Positions 55,309 through 63,997 of a stretch of 64,000 bases of DNA are shown one piece after another. The DNA is from Falsigemmobacter faecalis (GTDB taxonomy: Bacteria > Pseudomonadota > Alphaproteobacteria > Rhodobacterales > Rhodobacteraceae), in assembly GCF_003863335.1 (NCBI RefSeq), contig NZ_RRAZ01000012.1:1-64000 (forward strand), in the 5' to 3' direction. The translations under genes and the position numbers were made by a program. Numbering within the stretch: position 1 is the stretch's first letter; each line of letters begins with the position of its first letter. The notes below the pieces were generated by a model. The model saw only the letters and a list, made by a program, of their open reading frames with translations. It had not been told where the DNA came from and made no database searches.

Positions 55309-56507
55309 GGCGGGTGGTCATCACCGGGGCAGGGACGGTCAATGCCCTGGCCCGCGATGTGAGGGGCACCTTTGAGGCCTTTCGCGCCGGGCGCTCGGGC
55401 ATTGGCCCTTTGGAGCTGCCGGATCTTGAGCGGTTGCAGATCCGCATCGGCGCGCAGATCCGCGACTGGCAACCCGAGGCGCTGTTTGCAAAAGCAAAGC
55501 TCGCGCTTTACGACCGCTTCACCCAATTCGCTCTGGTGGCCGGGGCTGAGGCCATGGACCAGGCCGGTCTGGTGCTGAATGAGGCGCTTTCGCACCGCGC
55601 GGGGGTGATCCTCGGCTCGGCGGGCGGTGGGCTGACCACCTCGGATGCCGCCTACCGCGAGGTCTATCAGGAGGGGCGGGCGCGGGTGCATCCCTTTACC
55701 GTGCCGCGGCTGATGAACAGCGCGGCCGCCAGCCATCTCTCCATGGCCCAGGGGCTGAAGGGCCCGGTCTTCTCAGTGGCGAGCGCCTGTGCCGGCTCTA
55801 ACCACGCCATGGGGCTGGCTTTTCAGCTGATCCGCGGCGGGGCGGCGGATGTCATGCTCTGCGGCGGTGCAGAGGCGATGCTGAGTTTCGGCGGGCTGAA
55901 AGCCTGGGAGGGGCTGCGCGTCATGTCCCCCACCGGCTGCCGCCCCTTCAGCGCGGATCGCGACGGCATGGTGATGGGTGAGGGGGCTGCGGTCTTCGTC
56001 TTTGAAGAGCTGGCGCATGCCCGGGCGCGGGGGGCGGAGATCCTGGCCGAAGTCGCAGGCTTTGGCATGACCGCCGATGCGGCCGAGATCGTGTTGCCCT
56101 CCGCCGAGGGGGCTGCGCGCGCGATGCGGGCCGCACTCCAGGACGCCGGACTGCGCCCCGATGAGATCGGCTATATTAACGCCCATGGCACCGCGACCCT
56201 GGCCAATGACCGCAGTGAATCCACGGCCATTCGTGAGGTCTTCGGGGACAGCCCGCCCCCGGTTTCCTCGACGAAATCCATGCATGGTCACGCCATGGGG
56301 GCCACGGGTGCGATTGAGCTGCTGGCCTGCCTGCTGGCGCTGCGCGAGGGGGTGCTGGCCCCGACACTGGGCCACAACGCCCCGGACGGGGAGTGCCTGG
56401 CCGATGTCGTCGCCAATCAGGCGCGTGTCGCAAAGCCCCGCGCCACGCTGTCCAACGCCTTTGCCTTCGGGGGCTTAAATGCGGTTCTGGCGCTGAAGGC
56501 CCTTTGA
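55305..56507 (+). CDS. Beta-ketoacyl-ACP synthase, FabF-type
   Basis: 400 residues of the KAS I/II family. The catalytic Cys is in SVASACAGSNHAMG, and the two His residues are in NAHGTATLANDRSE and KSMHGHAMGATGAIE. A GTG start (GTGAGGCGG) overlaps the ACP stop by four bases. It would condense malonyl-ACP with an acyl-ACP, presumably on the adjacent carrier. The partner reductase and dehydratase genes are not here, so they must come from the general fatty-acid pathway. A terminator follows at 56514-56546. Confidence 0.94.
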   Translation: MRRVVITGAGTVNALARDVRGTFEAFRAGRSGIGPLELPDLERLQIRIGAQIRDWQPEALFAKAKLALYDRFTQFALVAGAEAMDQAGLVLNEALSHRAGVILGSAGGGLTTSDAAYREVYQEGRARVHPFTVPRLMNSAAASHLSMAQGLKGPVFSVASACAGSNHAMGLAFQLIRGGAADVMLCGGAEAMLSFGGLKAWEGLRVMSPTGCRPFSADRDGMVMGEGAAVFVFEELAHARARGAEILAEVAGFGMTADAAEIVLPSAEGAARAMRAALQDAGLRPDEIGYINAHGTATLANDRSESTAIREVFGDSPPPVSSTKSMHGHAMGATGAIELLACLLALREGVLAPTLGHNAPDGECLADVVANQARVAKPRATLSNAFAFGGLNAVLALKAL

Positions 56508-56513
56508 GCGAAA

Positions 56514-56546
56514 AAGGGCGGCGGCTCTGCAGCCACCGCCCCTTTC
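56514..56546. terminator. Terminator of the lpxD-ACP-KAS operon
   Basis: GGGCGGCGGCT pairs with AGCCACCGCCC (one C/A mismatch) around CTGC, flanked by AAAAA and CTTTC. It lies between convergent genes. Confidence 0.85.
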
Positions 56547-56565
56547 TGTCAGCACGTTCAGTGCC

Positions 56566-57273
56566 TTAGTTCTTCGGCGCGGCCTGGGCCTTGGCCGCTT
56601 CCTGAGCCGCTTTATCGGCCGCTTCATTGGCCTTGATCATCGCATCCCAGGCGGCCGTGAAGCCCTTGAGCGAGAGGGTGATATCCACCTGCTCATCGGG
56701 CAGCATCGCCGGGACGATGGTCACGGTGCCTTTATTGCCCTTGCGGAAGCTGTCCACTTCAGCGGCGGTAAAGCCCACGCGCGACACGCAGCCGATCGGC
56801 GCGCAAAGCGTGAAGGGGTAGCGCTTGGGCTGTGCGCTGTCGATGCGCACGGTGACCTGAGCGGTCAGCAGCGTCTCAAGCGGCGTCACGATGGAGGCAC
56901 CGGCCACGGCCTGGCCACCGGGCGGCAGGTTGAAGAGATTAATCTCTGCCACCGAATTGCCTTCCGAGTCCTTCATCAGCTGATAGGCTTGGCAGGGATC
57001 AGCGCCGGTTTCCGTGCGGATGCAGTTCAGCTGCCAGTCGCCGAAAGTTTCTTTGACATATGTGGTGCCGTTCTGGGCGGTTTCTTCGCCCATCGACATG
57101 CCACCAGAGGCTGCCGGAGCAGCGGGGGGAGTGCCTTCCGCAGGCGCTTCAGCCGGAGCCTGAGCGGCCGGTGCCTCAGGGGCGGCCGGGGCTGCAGGCG
57201 CGGTCTGCGCTGCCAGAGGCGATGCCAGGGCCATGGAAAGGGCCAGGGCGAAGAACGTTTCGGTCGATTTCAT
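56566..57273 (-). CDS. Invasion-associated locus B (IalB) family protein
   Basis: 235 residues. A signal peptide (about 1-22) is followed by an Ala/Pro/Glu-rich linker (23-60), then the IalB domain: YVKETFGDWQLNCIRTETG, DPCQAYQLM, PFTLCAPIGCVSRVGF. Four cysteines (pairs near 85/95 and 155/160) probably form disulfides. IalB proteins are periplasmic or outer-membrane-associated; the role outside Bartonella is unknown. The C-terminus is an Ala/Lys-rich helix. The ATG at 57273 opens the signal peptide. Confidence 0.92.
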   Translation of the reverse strand: MKSTETFFALALSMALASPLAAQTAPAAPAAPEAPAAQAPAEAPAEGTPPAAPAASGGMSMGEETAQNGTTYVKETFGDWQLNCIRTETGADPCQAYQLMKDSEGNSVAEINLFNLPPGGQAVAGASIVTPLETLLTAQVTVRIDSAQPKRYPFTLCAPIGCVSRVGFTAAEVDSFRKGNKGTVTIVPAMLPDEQVDITLSLKGFTAAWDAMIKANEAADKAAQEAAKAQAAPKN

Positions 57274-57432
57274 GTCAATCCCGCAAACATTTGGATCTGC
57301 CTCGGGGGTATCACGCGGGTCAGGGTAAGTCAGTCCCCTAAGACGGGAGATGGCGTAATCCCGCCGGAACCCCCGCATTTGTGATCAGACCCCGGCGGCT
57401 GGTGAGTGCTGATAACGCTTTGTCTCAAATGC

Positions 57433-57458
57433 GGAAAAGGGCCGAGGGGCCCTTTTCC
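57433..57458. terminator. Terminator-like hairpin in the 57.4 kb spacer
   Basis: GGAAAAGGGCC-GAGG-GGCCCTTTTCC, symmetrical with A and T tracts inside the stem ends, so it could stop transcription from either side. Confidence 0.7.
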
Positions 57459-57594
57459 ATGATCTTTTTGCTCCCTGTCGGACTGGCCGACTTATATGTC
57501 CTGACGCTAGGCGGCCTGCGACAATCCGTCAACAAAGATTTACAAAGTTCCTGCAACTAAAGGCTGTCACACTCCCGCAGAGGCTGTCTGCTGA

Positions 57595-57624
57595 GAAAAA
57601 AGGCCGCGCCATCGGGGCGCGGCC
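57595..57624 (-). terminator. Minus-strand intrinsic terminator without an obvious gene
   Basis: GGCCGCGCC pairs with GGCGCGGCC, and on the minus strand the stem is followed by six T residues. No protein gene precedes it on that strand within 140 bases, which hints at a short noncoding transcript. Confidence 0.75.
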
Positions 57625-57767
57625 AGTCTGACAGGGAGGAGTGGCACCCCCAGGCAGACAGAGGGTGCCGAAACCCATAGTGGCGCGACAGGATTAAGAG
57701 AGTATGCTGCCAACCGGGGCGAAGACCCTGAAATGGTGACATTCCTTCGGCGGGGCACGGGGATCGG

Positions 57768-59327
57768 ATGACAGATCGAATTTTTGCCGGTGGCGGCGGT
57801 GTGGATTATGCGGAGCCTCAGTCGCTTTTGCTGGGCTATGCCAACCGCCACGGGCTGATTGCGGGGGCAACGGGCACCGGAAAAACCGTCACGCTGCAGA
57901 TCCTGGCCGAAGGGTTTTCGGCGGCCGGGGTGCCGGTGGTTCTGGCCGATGTGAAGGGCGACCTGTCGGGGCTGGCCAAGCCGGGCCTCGCCGAGGGCAA
58001 GCTGCATGAGGCCTTCGTGAAACGCGCTGAGATCATTGGCCTTGATCTTGAGTATAAAGCCTTTCCCGTCGCTTTCTGGGACATCTGGAGTGAGCAGGGC
58101 CACCCGCTCAGGGCCACTGTGGCCGAGATGGGGCCGGTCCTGATCGCGCGGATGCTGGAGCTGACCGAGCCGCAGGAGGGGGTCTTGAACATCGCCTTCC
58201 GTCTGGCGGACGAACAGGGCCTGCCGCTTCTGGATTTCAAGGATCTGACCGCCGTTCTCGCTTTTCTGGCGGAGAATGCAAAGTCGGTCAATCCGTCCTG
58301 GGGCTATGTCGCCCCGGCCTCAATCGGGGCCATTCAGCGCCGTCTTCTGGTGCTGGAGAACCAGGGCGGTGCCGCGATGTTCGGCGAGCCGGCGCTTGAG
58401 CTGTCGGACCTTCTGCGCAGCGATGCGCAGGGCCGGGGCGTGATCAACATCCTGGCGGCAGACCGGTTGATGAACACGCCCCGGCTTTATTCCATGGTGC
58501 TGCTCTGGATCCTTTCGGAGCTTTTTGAAGAGCTTCCGGAGGTCGGCAACCCGGAGAAGCCGAAGCTGGTCTTCTTCTTTGATGAGGCGCATCTGCTGTT
58601 TGACGGCGCGCCCAAAGCCCTGATCGACCGGATTGAGCAGGTGGCCCGGTTGATCCGCTCCAAAGGGGTCGGGGTCTATTTTGTCACGCAAAATCCGGCG
58701 GATGTCCCGGAGGTGGTCCTCGGCCAGCTGGGCAACCGGGTGCAGCACGCCCTGCGCGCCTTCACCGCCAAGGACCAGCGCGAGTTGCGGCAGGCGGCGC
58801 AGAACTACCGCGCCAATCCGCGCTTCAACATTGAAGATGCGATCCGCGAAGTCGGTACCGGTGAGGCCGTGACCTCTTTTCTGGAGGCAAAGGGCGTGCC
58901 GGGTGTGGCCGAGCGCACGCTGATCCGCCCGCCCTCGTCCTTTAACGGTCCGCTGACCCTGGCCGAGCGGCAGCAGGTCATCGCGGCCTCGCCGATTGCC
59001 GCGAAATATGCCCGCGGAATTGATCGCGATTCGGCCTTTGAGATGCTGGCGCGCCGTGCGGCCCAGGCCGCAGAGGAGGCCGCCGCTGCCCCGGAGGAGG
59101 CGGCCCCGGAGGCGGGCGGCGGCTATAATCGCGCGCGCCGCTATGATCCGACGCCGCGGTATAAAAAGCCGCAGGCTGAGGCGGCTGCGCCCAAACGCAG
59201 CAGCACCTCGTCGCGCTCTGATTCGGTGACGCAGACTTTCGCGAAAAGCTTTGCGCGACAGCTGGGTACGAAAAGCGGCCAGGCCCTGGTGCGCGGCATC
59301 CTCGGCACGCTTTTTCGGGGGAAATGA
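57768..59327 (+). CDS. HerA-type ATPase, DUF853 (YjgR-like)
   Basis: 519 residues. Walker A GATGTGKT lies near 33-40, LADVKGDLSGLAKPG at about 60, Walker B LVFFFDEAHLLF near 265, and an Arg-finger region VGVYFVTQNPADVPE at about 300. The tail (420-519) is Ala/Glu- then Ser/Arg-rich, ending in TLFRGK. DUF853 proteins belong to the HerA/FtsK superfamily of hexameric ATPases but lack the usual NurA partner. The cellular role is unknown. It is convergent with the TPM-domain gene across a shared terminator. Confidence 0.93.
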   Translation: MTDRIFAGGGGVDYAEPQSLLLGYANRHGLIAGATGTGKTVTLQILAEGFSAAGVPVVLADVKGDLSGLAKPGLAEGKLHEAFVKRAEIIGLDLEYKAFPVAFWDIWSEQGHPLRATVAEMGPVLIARMLELTEPQEGVLNIAFRLADEQGLPLLDFKDLTAVLAFLAENAKSVNPSWGYVAPASIGAIQRRLLVLENQGGAAMFGEPALELSDLLRSDAQGRGVINILAADRLMNTPRLYSMVLLWILSELFEELPEVGNPEKPKLVFFFDEAHLLFDGAPKALIDRIEQVARLIRSKGVGVYFVTQNPADVPEVVLGQLGNRVQHALRAFTAKDQRELRQAAQNYRANPRFNIEDAIREVGTGEAVTSFLEAKGVPGVAERTLIRPPSSFNGPLTLAERQQVIAASPIAAKYARGIDRDSAFEMLARRAAQAAEEAAAAPEEAAPEAGGGYNRARRYDPTPRYKKPQAEAAAPKRSSTSSRSDSVTQTFAKSFARQLGTKSGQALVRGILGTLFRGK

Positions 59328-59358
59328 GGCTGGTCGGCCTGCAGCCCGCACGTCAGCC

Positions 59359-59387
59359 AAAAAGGCGCTCCCTCGGGAGCGCCTTTT
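59359..59387. terminator. Bidirectional terminator, HerA-type/TPM genes
   Basis: AAAAAGGCGCTCC-CTCG-GGAGCGCCTTTT hairpin between convergent genes. Confidence 0.92.
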
Positions 59388-59412
59388 CCTGATGTCCATC
59401 CGTTCGGCCTGA

Positions 59413-60300
59413 TCAGAACCGCCCCGATGCTCCGCCACCTGAGGAGGAGCCCCCGCCAAAGCCGCCCCCACCCCCGCCACCGGCCTCCCGGTCAGACGGC
59501 CTGTCGCCCTCGCCGCCCGCAGTGTCATCGCGCCAGGCTTCCCAGCGGCAGGTGGTGCAGAAACGGCGCACCGAGCGTCCGGACTGCCCGGGGCGTCGGC
59601 GCTTTTCGGTGCGGATGGATGAGGTGCCGCACTGCGGACAGGGACGGCGACGGGCCAGCGCATCGCTGATCTCGCCCCGGTTTGAAGCCAGCGCAAAGAT
59701 CCCGACGATCCCCGCGAAAGCAAGAAACATCGCCAGATCATGGGTTTGCTCTGCCGGGGCCTCTGGCATGCCTTCGGTGGCGTTGAAGCTGACGCCCTGG
59801 GAATAGGGCCGCGCGATATAATCGGCGATGCCGGTCACCCCGGCCTGCAGCCCATCAGCGTAGCGCTCATCGCGCAGCAGGGGCACCATCAGCGCGTCGA
59901 TCACCCGCTGCGCGCGGTTGTCCCAGACCGGCTCATAGCCCGAGCCGAGCGCGATGCGGATCTCGCGGGTGTCGGTCGCCACCAGGATCAGAATACCGTC
60001 ATGGCGCAGGCTGTCGCCGATCCCCCAGTCATTAAAAAGCGCGGTGGCAAAAGCAGGCAGGTCCTGCGGGCCGGTATAATCCGTGGGGCTTCGCAGGGTG
60101 GCCACCACCCCGTGGATCTGCGTCTCGTCCCGCAGGTTCAGAAGGCGGCGGCGGAGATCCTCTTCGGCCTCATCCGAGAGCACCTCTGCGAAGTCATTGA
60201 CGTAGGTATCGGTTGCCGTCGGCAGATCGGCGAGGGCCGGAAAGGGCACAAGGCAGACCGCAAGCACAAAGCCGCGCAAACCCTGCCGAAGGCGGATCAT
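59413..60300 (-). CDS. TPM-domain (YgcG-like) membrane protein with zinc-ribbon-like tail
   Basis: 295 residues. A signal peptide (about 1-24) is followed by a periplasmic TPM domain: YVNDFAEVLSDEAEEDL, IHGVVATL, LFNDWGIGD, DGILILVATDTREIRIALG and GYEP. A membrane helix (about 188-204) then leads to a cytoplasmic CPQCG...CTTC pair that looks like a zinc ribbon. The tail is Gly/Ser-rich (GGGGFGGGSSSGGG). TPM domains occur in proteins linked to photosystem repair and membrane quality control; the bacterial role is unclear. The start overlaps the decarboxylase stop (ATGA). Confidence 0.9.
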   Translation of the reverse strand: MIRLRQGLRGFVLAVCLVPFPALADLPTATDTYVNDFAEVLSDEAEEDLRRRLLNLRDETQIHGVVATLRSPTDYTGPQDLPAFATALFNDWGIGDSLRHDGILILVATDTREIRIALGSGYEPVWDNRAQRVIDALMVPLLRDERYADGLQAGVTGIADYIARPYSQGVSFNATEGMPEAPAEQTHDLAMFLAFAGIVGIFALASNRGEISDALARRRPCPQCGTSSIRTEKRRRPGQSGRSVRRFCTTCRWEAWRDDTAGGEGDRPSDREAGGGGGGGFGGGSSSGGGASGRF

Positions 60301-61682
60301 CCCAAAAGCTCCGACAGGACCTGATGGACCATCATCACATCCTCTTCCGTGCAGTCAAACTGCCCGACCTGAACCCGGATCACCAGGCGGTTTTGGTGGC
60401 GGGTCTGCGTCAGATAGATCCGGCCGTCGTCATTGACCTTTGCCAGCAGCGCCTCGGTGGCGCTGTCGCCATCGCGATGCGCGAAGGTGAAAAGCGACAG
60501 CGCCGGGGCGGTGACGATCTCCAGATCCGGCAGTTCCGAGAGGGTGGCGCAGAGCTGGCGGCTCCAGTTGACGTGGTTGCGGATGCGGTTCCGCAGATCC
60601 TCAAGCCCATGGGCGCGCAGCAAAAACCACAGCTTCAGCGCACGGAAGCGGCGGCCCAGCGGCACCGTCCATTCGTTGAAATTGACCACCTCATCTTCGC
60701 CGGGGGTCTCAAGATAGCTCGGGCGCAGGCCAAGGGTTTTGATCTGCTCCTGCGGGTTGGCGATGAACTGCACCGCGCAGTCAAACTGCGCGCCCAGCCA
60801 TTTATGCGGGTTGAAGACGATGGAATCCGCGCCCTCAATCCCTTCCCAGAGCAGGCGAAACTCGGGGCAGATCATCGCTGACCCGGCCCAGGCGGCATCG
60901 ACGTGCACCGGAAGGCCCGCCTCTTTGGCCACGGCGATCAGTTCTGCCACATGATCAAACGCCCCGACCGAGGTGCCGCCGACGCAAAGGATCACACCCG
61001 CAGGCATCATGCCCGCCGCGCGATCCGCCGCAATCGCGGCCTCCAGCAGATCCGGGCGCATCGACAGGCTGTCGTCGGTCGGAATTTTCACCAGGTTCTG
61101 CTGGCCAAGGCCCGCCACCCGCGCGGCCTTATCGACGGATGAATGGGTCTCGCCGCTGGCATAAAGCCTGAGCACCGGCATGCCCGACAGCCCCGCCTGC
61201 AGCCCATGCCAGTTCAGCGCCCGCTCGCGCATCGTCAGCACCGCTGAAAGCGTCGCGGTGGTGGCGCTGTCGTGGATGGTGCCGGTGAAGCGATCAGACA
61301 GCCCGAGCGCCTCGCGCAGCCAGACCATCATGGCCTGTTCCACCTCTGTCGCTGCCGGAGAGGTCTGCCAGATCATGCCCTGACAGGCCATGGCATTGAC
61401 CAGCTGCTCTGCCAGCATCGAGGCGGGAGCGGCATTGGCGGGGAAATAGGCAAAGAAGCGCGGGTGCTGCCAATGGGTCATGCCCTGGGGGATCAGCCGG
61501 TTAAAATCGGCCCAGATCTCCTCCATGCTTTCGGGAAGTTCAGGTGCCCGAACGGGCAGCGCGTCGCGGATTGCATTGCGCGGCGTGCGGGCCCGGACGG
61601 GGCGGTCGCGCAGATCCAGATGATAGTCATGCGCCCAGTCGGCCGCGATTTTGGACCAGTAGCGCAGCTCATCATGGTTCAT
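60297..61682 (-). CDS. PLP-dependent group II decarboxylase (aromatic amino acid type)
   Basis: 461 residues. Landmarks of the AADC/TDC family are MTHWQHPRFFAYFPAN, TEVEQAMMVWLREALGL, VHVDAAWAGSAMICPEF and the PLP-binding Lys in FNPHKWLGAQFDCAV. It should decarboxylate an aromatic L-amino acid to the amine. The HWQHP and NPHKW segments fit the DOPA/tyrosine/tryptophan-type branch, but which amino acid is used cannot be told. It overlaps gph upstream and the TPM gene downstream by four bases each, giving a tightly coupled operon. Confidence 0.93.
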   Translation of the reverse strand: MNHDELRYWSKIAADWAHDYHLDLRDRPVRARTPRNAIRDALPVRAPELPESMEEIWADFNRLIPQGMTHWQHPRFFAYFPANAAPASMLAEQLVNAMACQGMIWQTSPAATEVEQAMMVWLREALGLSDRFTGTIHDSATTATLSAVLTMRERALNWHGLQAGLSGMPVLRLYASGETHSSVDKAARVAGLGQQNLVKIPTDDSLSMRPDLLEAAIAADRAAGMMPAGVILCVGGTSVGAFDHVAELIAVAKEAGLPVHVDAAWAGSAMICPEFRLLWEGIEGADSIVFNPHKWLGAQFDCAVQFIANPQEQIKTLGLRPSYLETPGEDEVVNFNEWTVPLGRRFRALKLWFLLRAHGLEDLRNRIRNHVNWSRQLCATLSELPDLEIVTAPALSLFTFAHRDGDSATEALLAKVNDDGRIYLTQTRHQNRLVIRVQVGQFDCTEEDVMMVHQVLSELLG

Positions 61683-62341
61683 ACGGAGGTCTCCGGCGCG
61701 GTGAAAGCCAGACCGCGCACCGCTTCGGGCAACCCGGCAAAGCTGTCAAACTTCAAAGCAAAGGTGAGCCGCTCCTCGGGAAGATGGCAATAGCCCCCGG
61801 TGAAAAAGGCAAAGGGCAATGCGGCGCGGCGGGCGGTCTCTTCATCGACCTCACTGTCGCCGATATAAAGGAAGGGCGTGCCGCCAAGGGCTGCAAAAGC
61901 GGCCTGAAGGGGGGCGGAATCGGGCTTTTTGACCGCAAGGCTGTCGCCGCCGATCACCACCTCAAAAAACTCAGCCAGACCGCAGGCCGCCAGCACCTCA
62001 TGGGTGGGGCCGAGGTTTTTATTGGTGCAAAGCCCCAGACGGTAGCCCCCGGCCTTCAGGCTGCTCAGCGCCTCGCGCACACCGGGGTAAAGCCGGGTCT
62101 GATCGTGGCGGTAGCAGCCCAGCATAGCGGCCAGCATGACCTCCTGGCGCGCATCTGAAAGGCCGTAATGCGTGCGCGCTTTGGCGATCAGCGCGGGGAT
62201 ACCATTGCCGATAAAGCCGATCACCTGGGCCAGGCTGAGGGGGGCAAGCCCCTCATCTTTCAGCACCTGATTGAGGGCGGCGGCGATATCGGGGGCGCTG
62301 TCGATCAGCGTTCCGTCAAGATCAAAAACGAGAGAAGGCAT
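61679..62341 (-). CDS. gph: Phosphoglycolate phosphatase, HAD family
   Basis: 220 residues. HAD motif I FDLDGTLIDS (about 5-14), motif II LCTNKN, motif III Lys in VKKPDSAP and motif IV IGDSEVDEETA are intact. A helical cap lies between motifs I and II. It should dephosphorylate 2-phosphoglycolate from DNA repair or photorespiratory carbon flow; other small phosphates are possible. The ATG at 62341 starts motif I in the family position. It leads the three-gene operon with four-base overlap to the decarboxylase. Confidence 0.92.
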   Translation of the reverse strand: MPSLVFDLDGTLIDSAPDIAAALNQVLKDEGLAPLSLAQVIGFIGNGIPALIAKARTHYGLSDARQEVMLAAMLGCYRHDQTRLYPGVREALSSLKAGGYRLGLCTNKNLGPTHEVLAACGLAEFFEVVIGGDSLAVKKPDSAPLQAAFAALGGTPFLYIGDSEVDEETARRAALPFAFFTGGYCHLPEERLTFALKFDSFAGLPEAVRGLAFTAPETSV

Positions 62342-62410
62342 GGCAGAACTCCGGCGGACCTGCCCATGTTGTGCCCCCTCAGGCGGGGGGCGTAAAGTGA
62401 ATTTGCCATG

Positions 62411-62445
62411 AAAAAACCGCGCCCTCCGGGGTGGGAGGGCGCGGT
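62411..62445 (-). terminator. Terminator of asd
   Basis: ACCGCGCCCTCC pairs with GGAGGGCGCGGT across a six-base loop, and on the minus strand TTTTTT follows. It sits just past the asd stop codon. Confidence 0.93.
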
Positions 62446-62467
62446 CTGTCTTCACCTGTGGCTGAGA

Positions 62468-63490
62468 TCAGCCCTTTTTCAGGCAGCGTTTGCCCAGCAC
62501 TTCAGCGATCTGAACCGCGTTCAGTGCCGCACCTTTGCGCAGGTTGTCCGAGACGCACCAGAAGTTCAGGCCGTTCTCAATGGTATTGTCCTGACGGATC
62601 CGCGAGACATAGGTGGCATCTTCGCCGGCCGCTTCGACCGGGGTCATGTAACCACCGGCTTCGCGCTTATCGATCACCAGAACGCCGGGCGCTTCGCGCA
62701 GGATCTCGGTGGCTTCTTCCCAGTCGAGGAAGTCTTCGGTCTCAATGTTGATCGATTCCGAATGGCCCACAAAGACCGGAACGCGCACGCAGGTGGCCGA
62801 GACCTTGATCGAAGAATCGAGGATTTTCTTGGTCTCAGCGACCATTTTCCACTCTTCTTTGGTATCGCCCGAGTCGAGGAAGACATCGATATGCGGGATC
62901 ACGTTGAAGGCGATCTGCTTGGGATAAACGCTGGGTGCGACGTCCTGGCCGATGACGAAGAGGCCCTTGGTCTGGTTCCAAAGCTCATCCATCGCCTCTT
63001 TGCCGGTGCCCGAAACCGACTGATAGGTCGAGACGACAACGCGTTTGATCTTCGCGCGGTCATGCAGCGGCTTCAGCGCCACAACCATCTGCGCGGTCGA
63101 GCAGTTCGGGTTGGCGATGATCATGCGCTTTTTATAGCCGTCGACGGCCTCGGCGTTCACTTCCGGCACGACCAGCGGCACGTCGTGGTCATAGCGGTAG
63201 AGCGACGAGTTATCGATAACCACACAGCCCGAAGCGGCAGCCCTCGGCGCATAGATCTTCGTCGCATCCGAGCCGATCGCGAACAGCGCGATATCCCAGC
63301 CGGTGAAATCGAAAGTGTCGAGGTCCTTAGTCTTCAAAGTTCGGTCGCCGAAAGACAATTCGGTCCCGAGCGATTTGCGCGACGCCAGTGCCACGATCTC
63401 ATCAACCGGGAATTCACGCTCAGCAAGGATCGAGAGCATTTCTTTGCCCACGTTCCCCGTAGCGCCCACGACAACGACTTTGTAGCCCAT
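62468..63490 (-). CDS. asd: Aspartate-semialdehyde dehydrogenase
   Basis: 340 residues. An NADP-binding N-terminus (VVVVGATGNVGKEML), the catalytic Cys in NPNCSTAQMVVAL, STYQSVSGTGKEAM, and the conserved CVRVPVFVGHSESI segment identify ASADH. It reduces aspartyl phosphate to the semialdehyde, the branch point to lysine/diaminopimelate, methionine and threonine. Two adjacent ATGs exist; the second (63490) is five bases from AAGGAGG and fits better than the first, which is only two bases away. A terminator follows. Confidence 0.98.
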   Translation of the reverse strand: MGYKVVVVGATGNVGKEMLSILAEREFPVDEIVALASRKSLGTELSFGDRTLKTKDLDTFDFTGWDIALFAIGSDATKIYAPRAAASGCVVIDNSSLYRYDHDVPLVVPEVNAEAVDGYKKRMIIANPNCSTAQMVVALKPLHDRAKIKRVVVSTYQSVSGTGKEAMDELWNQTKGLFVIGQDVAPSVYPKQIAFNVIPHIDVFLDSGDTKEEWKMVAETKKILDSSIKVSATCVRVPVFVGHSESINIETEDFLDWEEATEILREAPGVLVIDKREAGGYMTPVEAAGEDATYVSRIRQDNTIENGLNFWCVSDNLRKGAALNAVQIAEVLGKRCLKKG

Positions 63491-63691
63491 CATGGCCTCC
63501 TTAAAGACATAAGCCCCGCCGCACGATCGCCGGGGCAGGGAGGGGCTTAACCGAAGGGGACCCCGGGGGGAAGGGGAACTCCGGGAGAGCGTCTAACAAA
63601 ATGACGAAAAACACAACATTTCGCCGGTTCGCTCGTCAGATCGCAGCAAAGCGCCGACAGGGGCTGCTTTGAGGCGGGATCTGCATAAAAA

Positions 63692-63997
63692 TCAGGCGTT
63701 CTCTGCCGGGGAGGCCTGATCCTCGGCGGTTTCGGCCGCCTTGTCGTCGTCGATGGTGAAGTGAAATCCCTTGGGCAGGCGCTCTGAAAAGGCGATGTGA
63801 TCGGGGATCACGCCTGGGCCTGCGGTGAAGACCGCACCGCCAAAATGCGGGGTCAGACGGGAGAGACGCTTCAGCCGCTCTCCCGTAAGGTCCTGGTAGA
63901 ATTCCTCAAATTTCGCGGTCGCGCGCAGCTCTGCGATTTTGGCGCGGTGGGCGCGCACCGCATCTTCATGGGCGGCACGGGTTTCGGGATCGGCCAT
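63692..63997 (-). CDS. Uncharacterised protein at window edge, possibly partial
   Basis: At least 101 residues. The visible N-terminus (MADPETRAAHEDAVRAHRAK) lies three bases from the window end, so the true start may be outside. It has a charged helical first half, a middle FGGAVFTAGPGVIPDHIAF and an acidic tail (DDDKAAETAEDQ). I do not recognise the family. It is on the asd strand, with a 200-base spacer that has no clear terminator. Confidence 0.6.
   Translation of the reverse strand: MADPETRAAHEDAVRAHRAKIAELRATAKFEEFYQDLTGERLKRLSRLTPHFGGAVFTAGPGVIPDHIAFSERLPKGFHFTIDDDKAAETAEDQASPAENA

Larger units (their letters stand above)
57274..57767. other. Divergent spacer with two terminator-like hairpins
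   Basis: 494 bases between the IalB-like gene and the HerA-type ATPase gene. It holds a hairpin at 57433-57458 and a minus-strand terminator at 57595-57624. A candidate minus-strand promoter, TTGACG-17 bases-TAGCGT, lies around 57501-57529. A tiny minus-strand frame (MEKGPSALFRI) spans the first hairpin. No ordinary gene is visible; a small RNA is possible. Confidence 0.5.

Noticed and set aside
57557-57742. Minus-strand 61-codon frame in the 57.6 kb spacer
   Set aside because: It reads through a strong intrinsic terminator and has no domain; a noncoding RNA is a better explanation.
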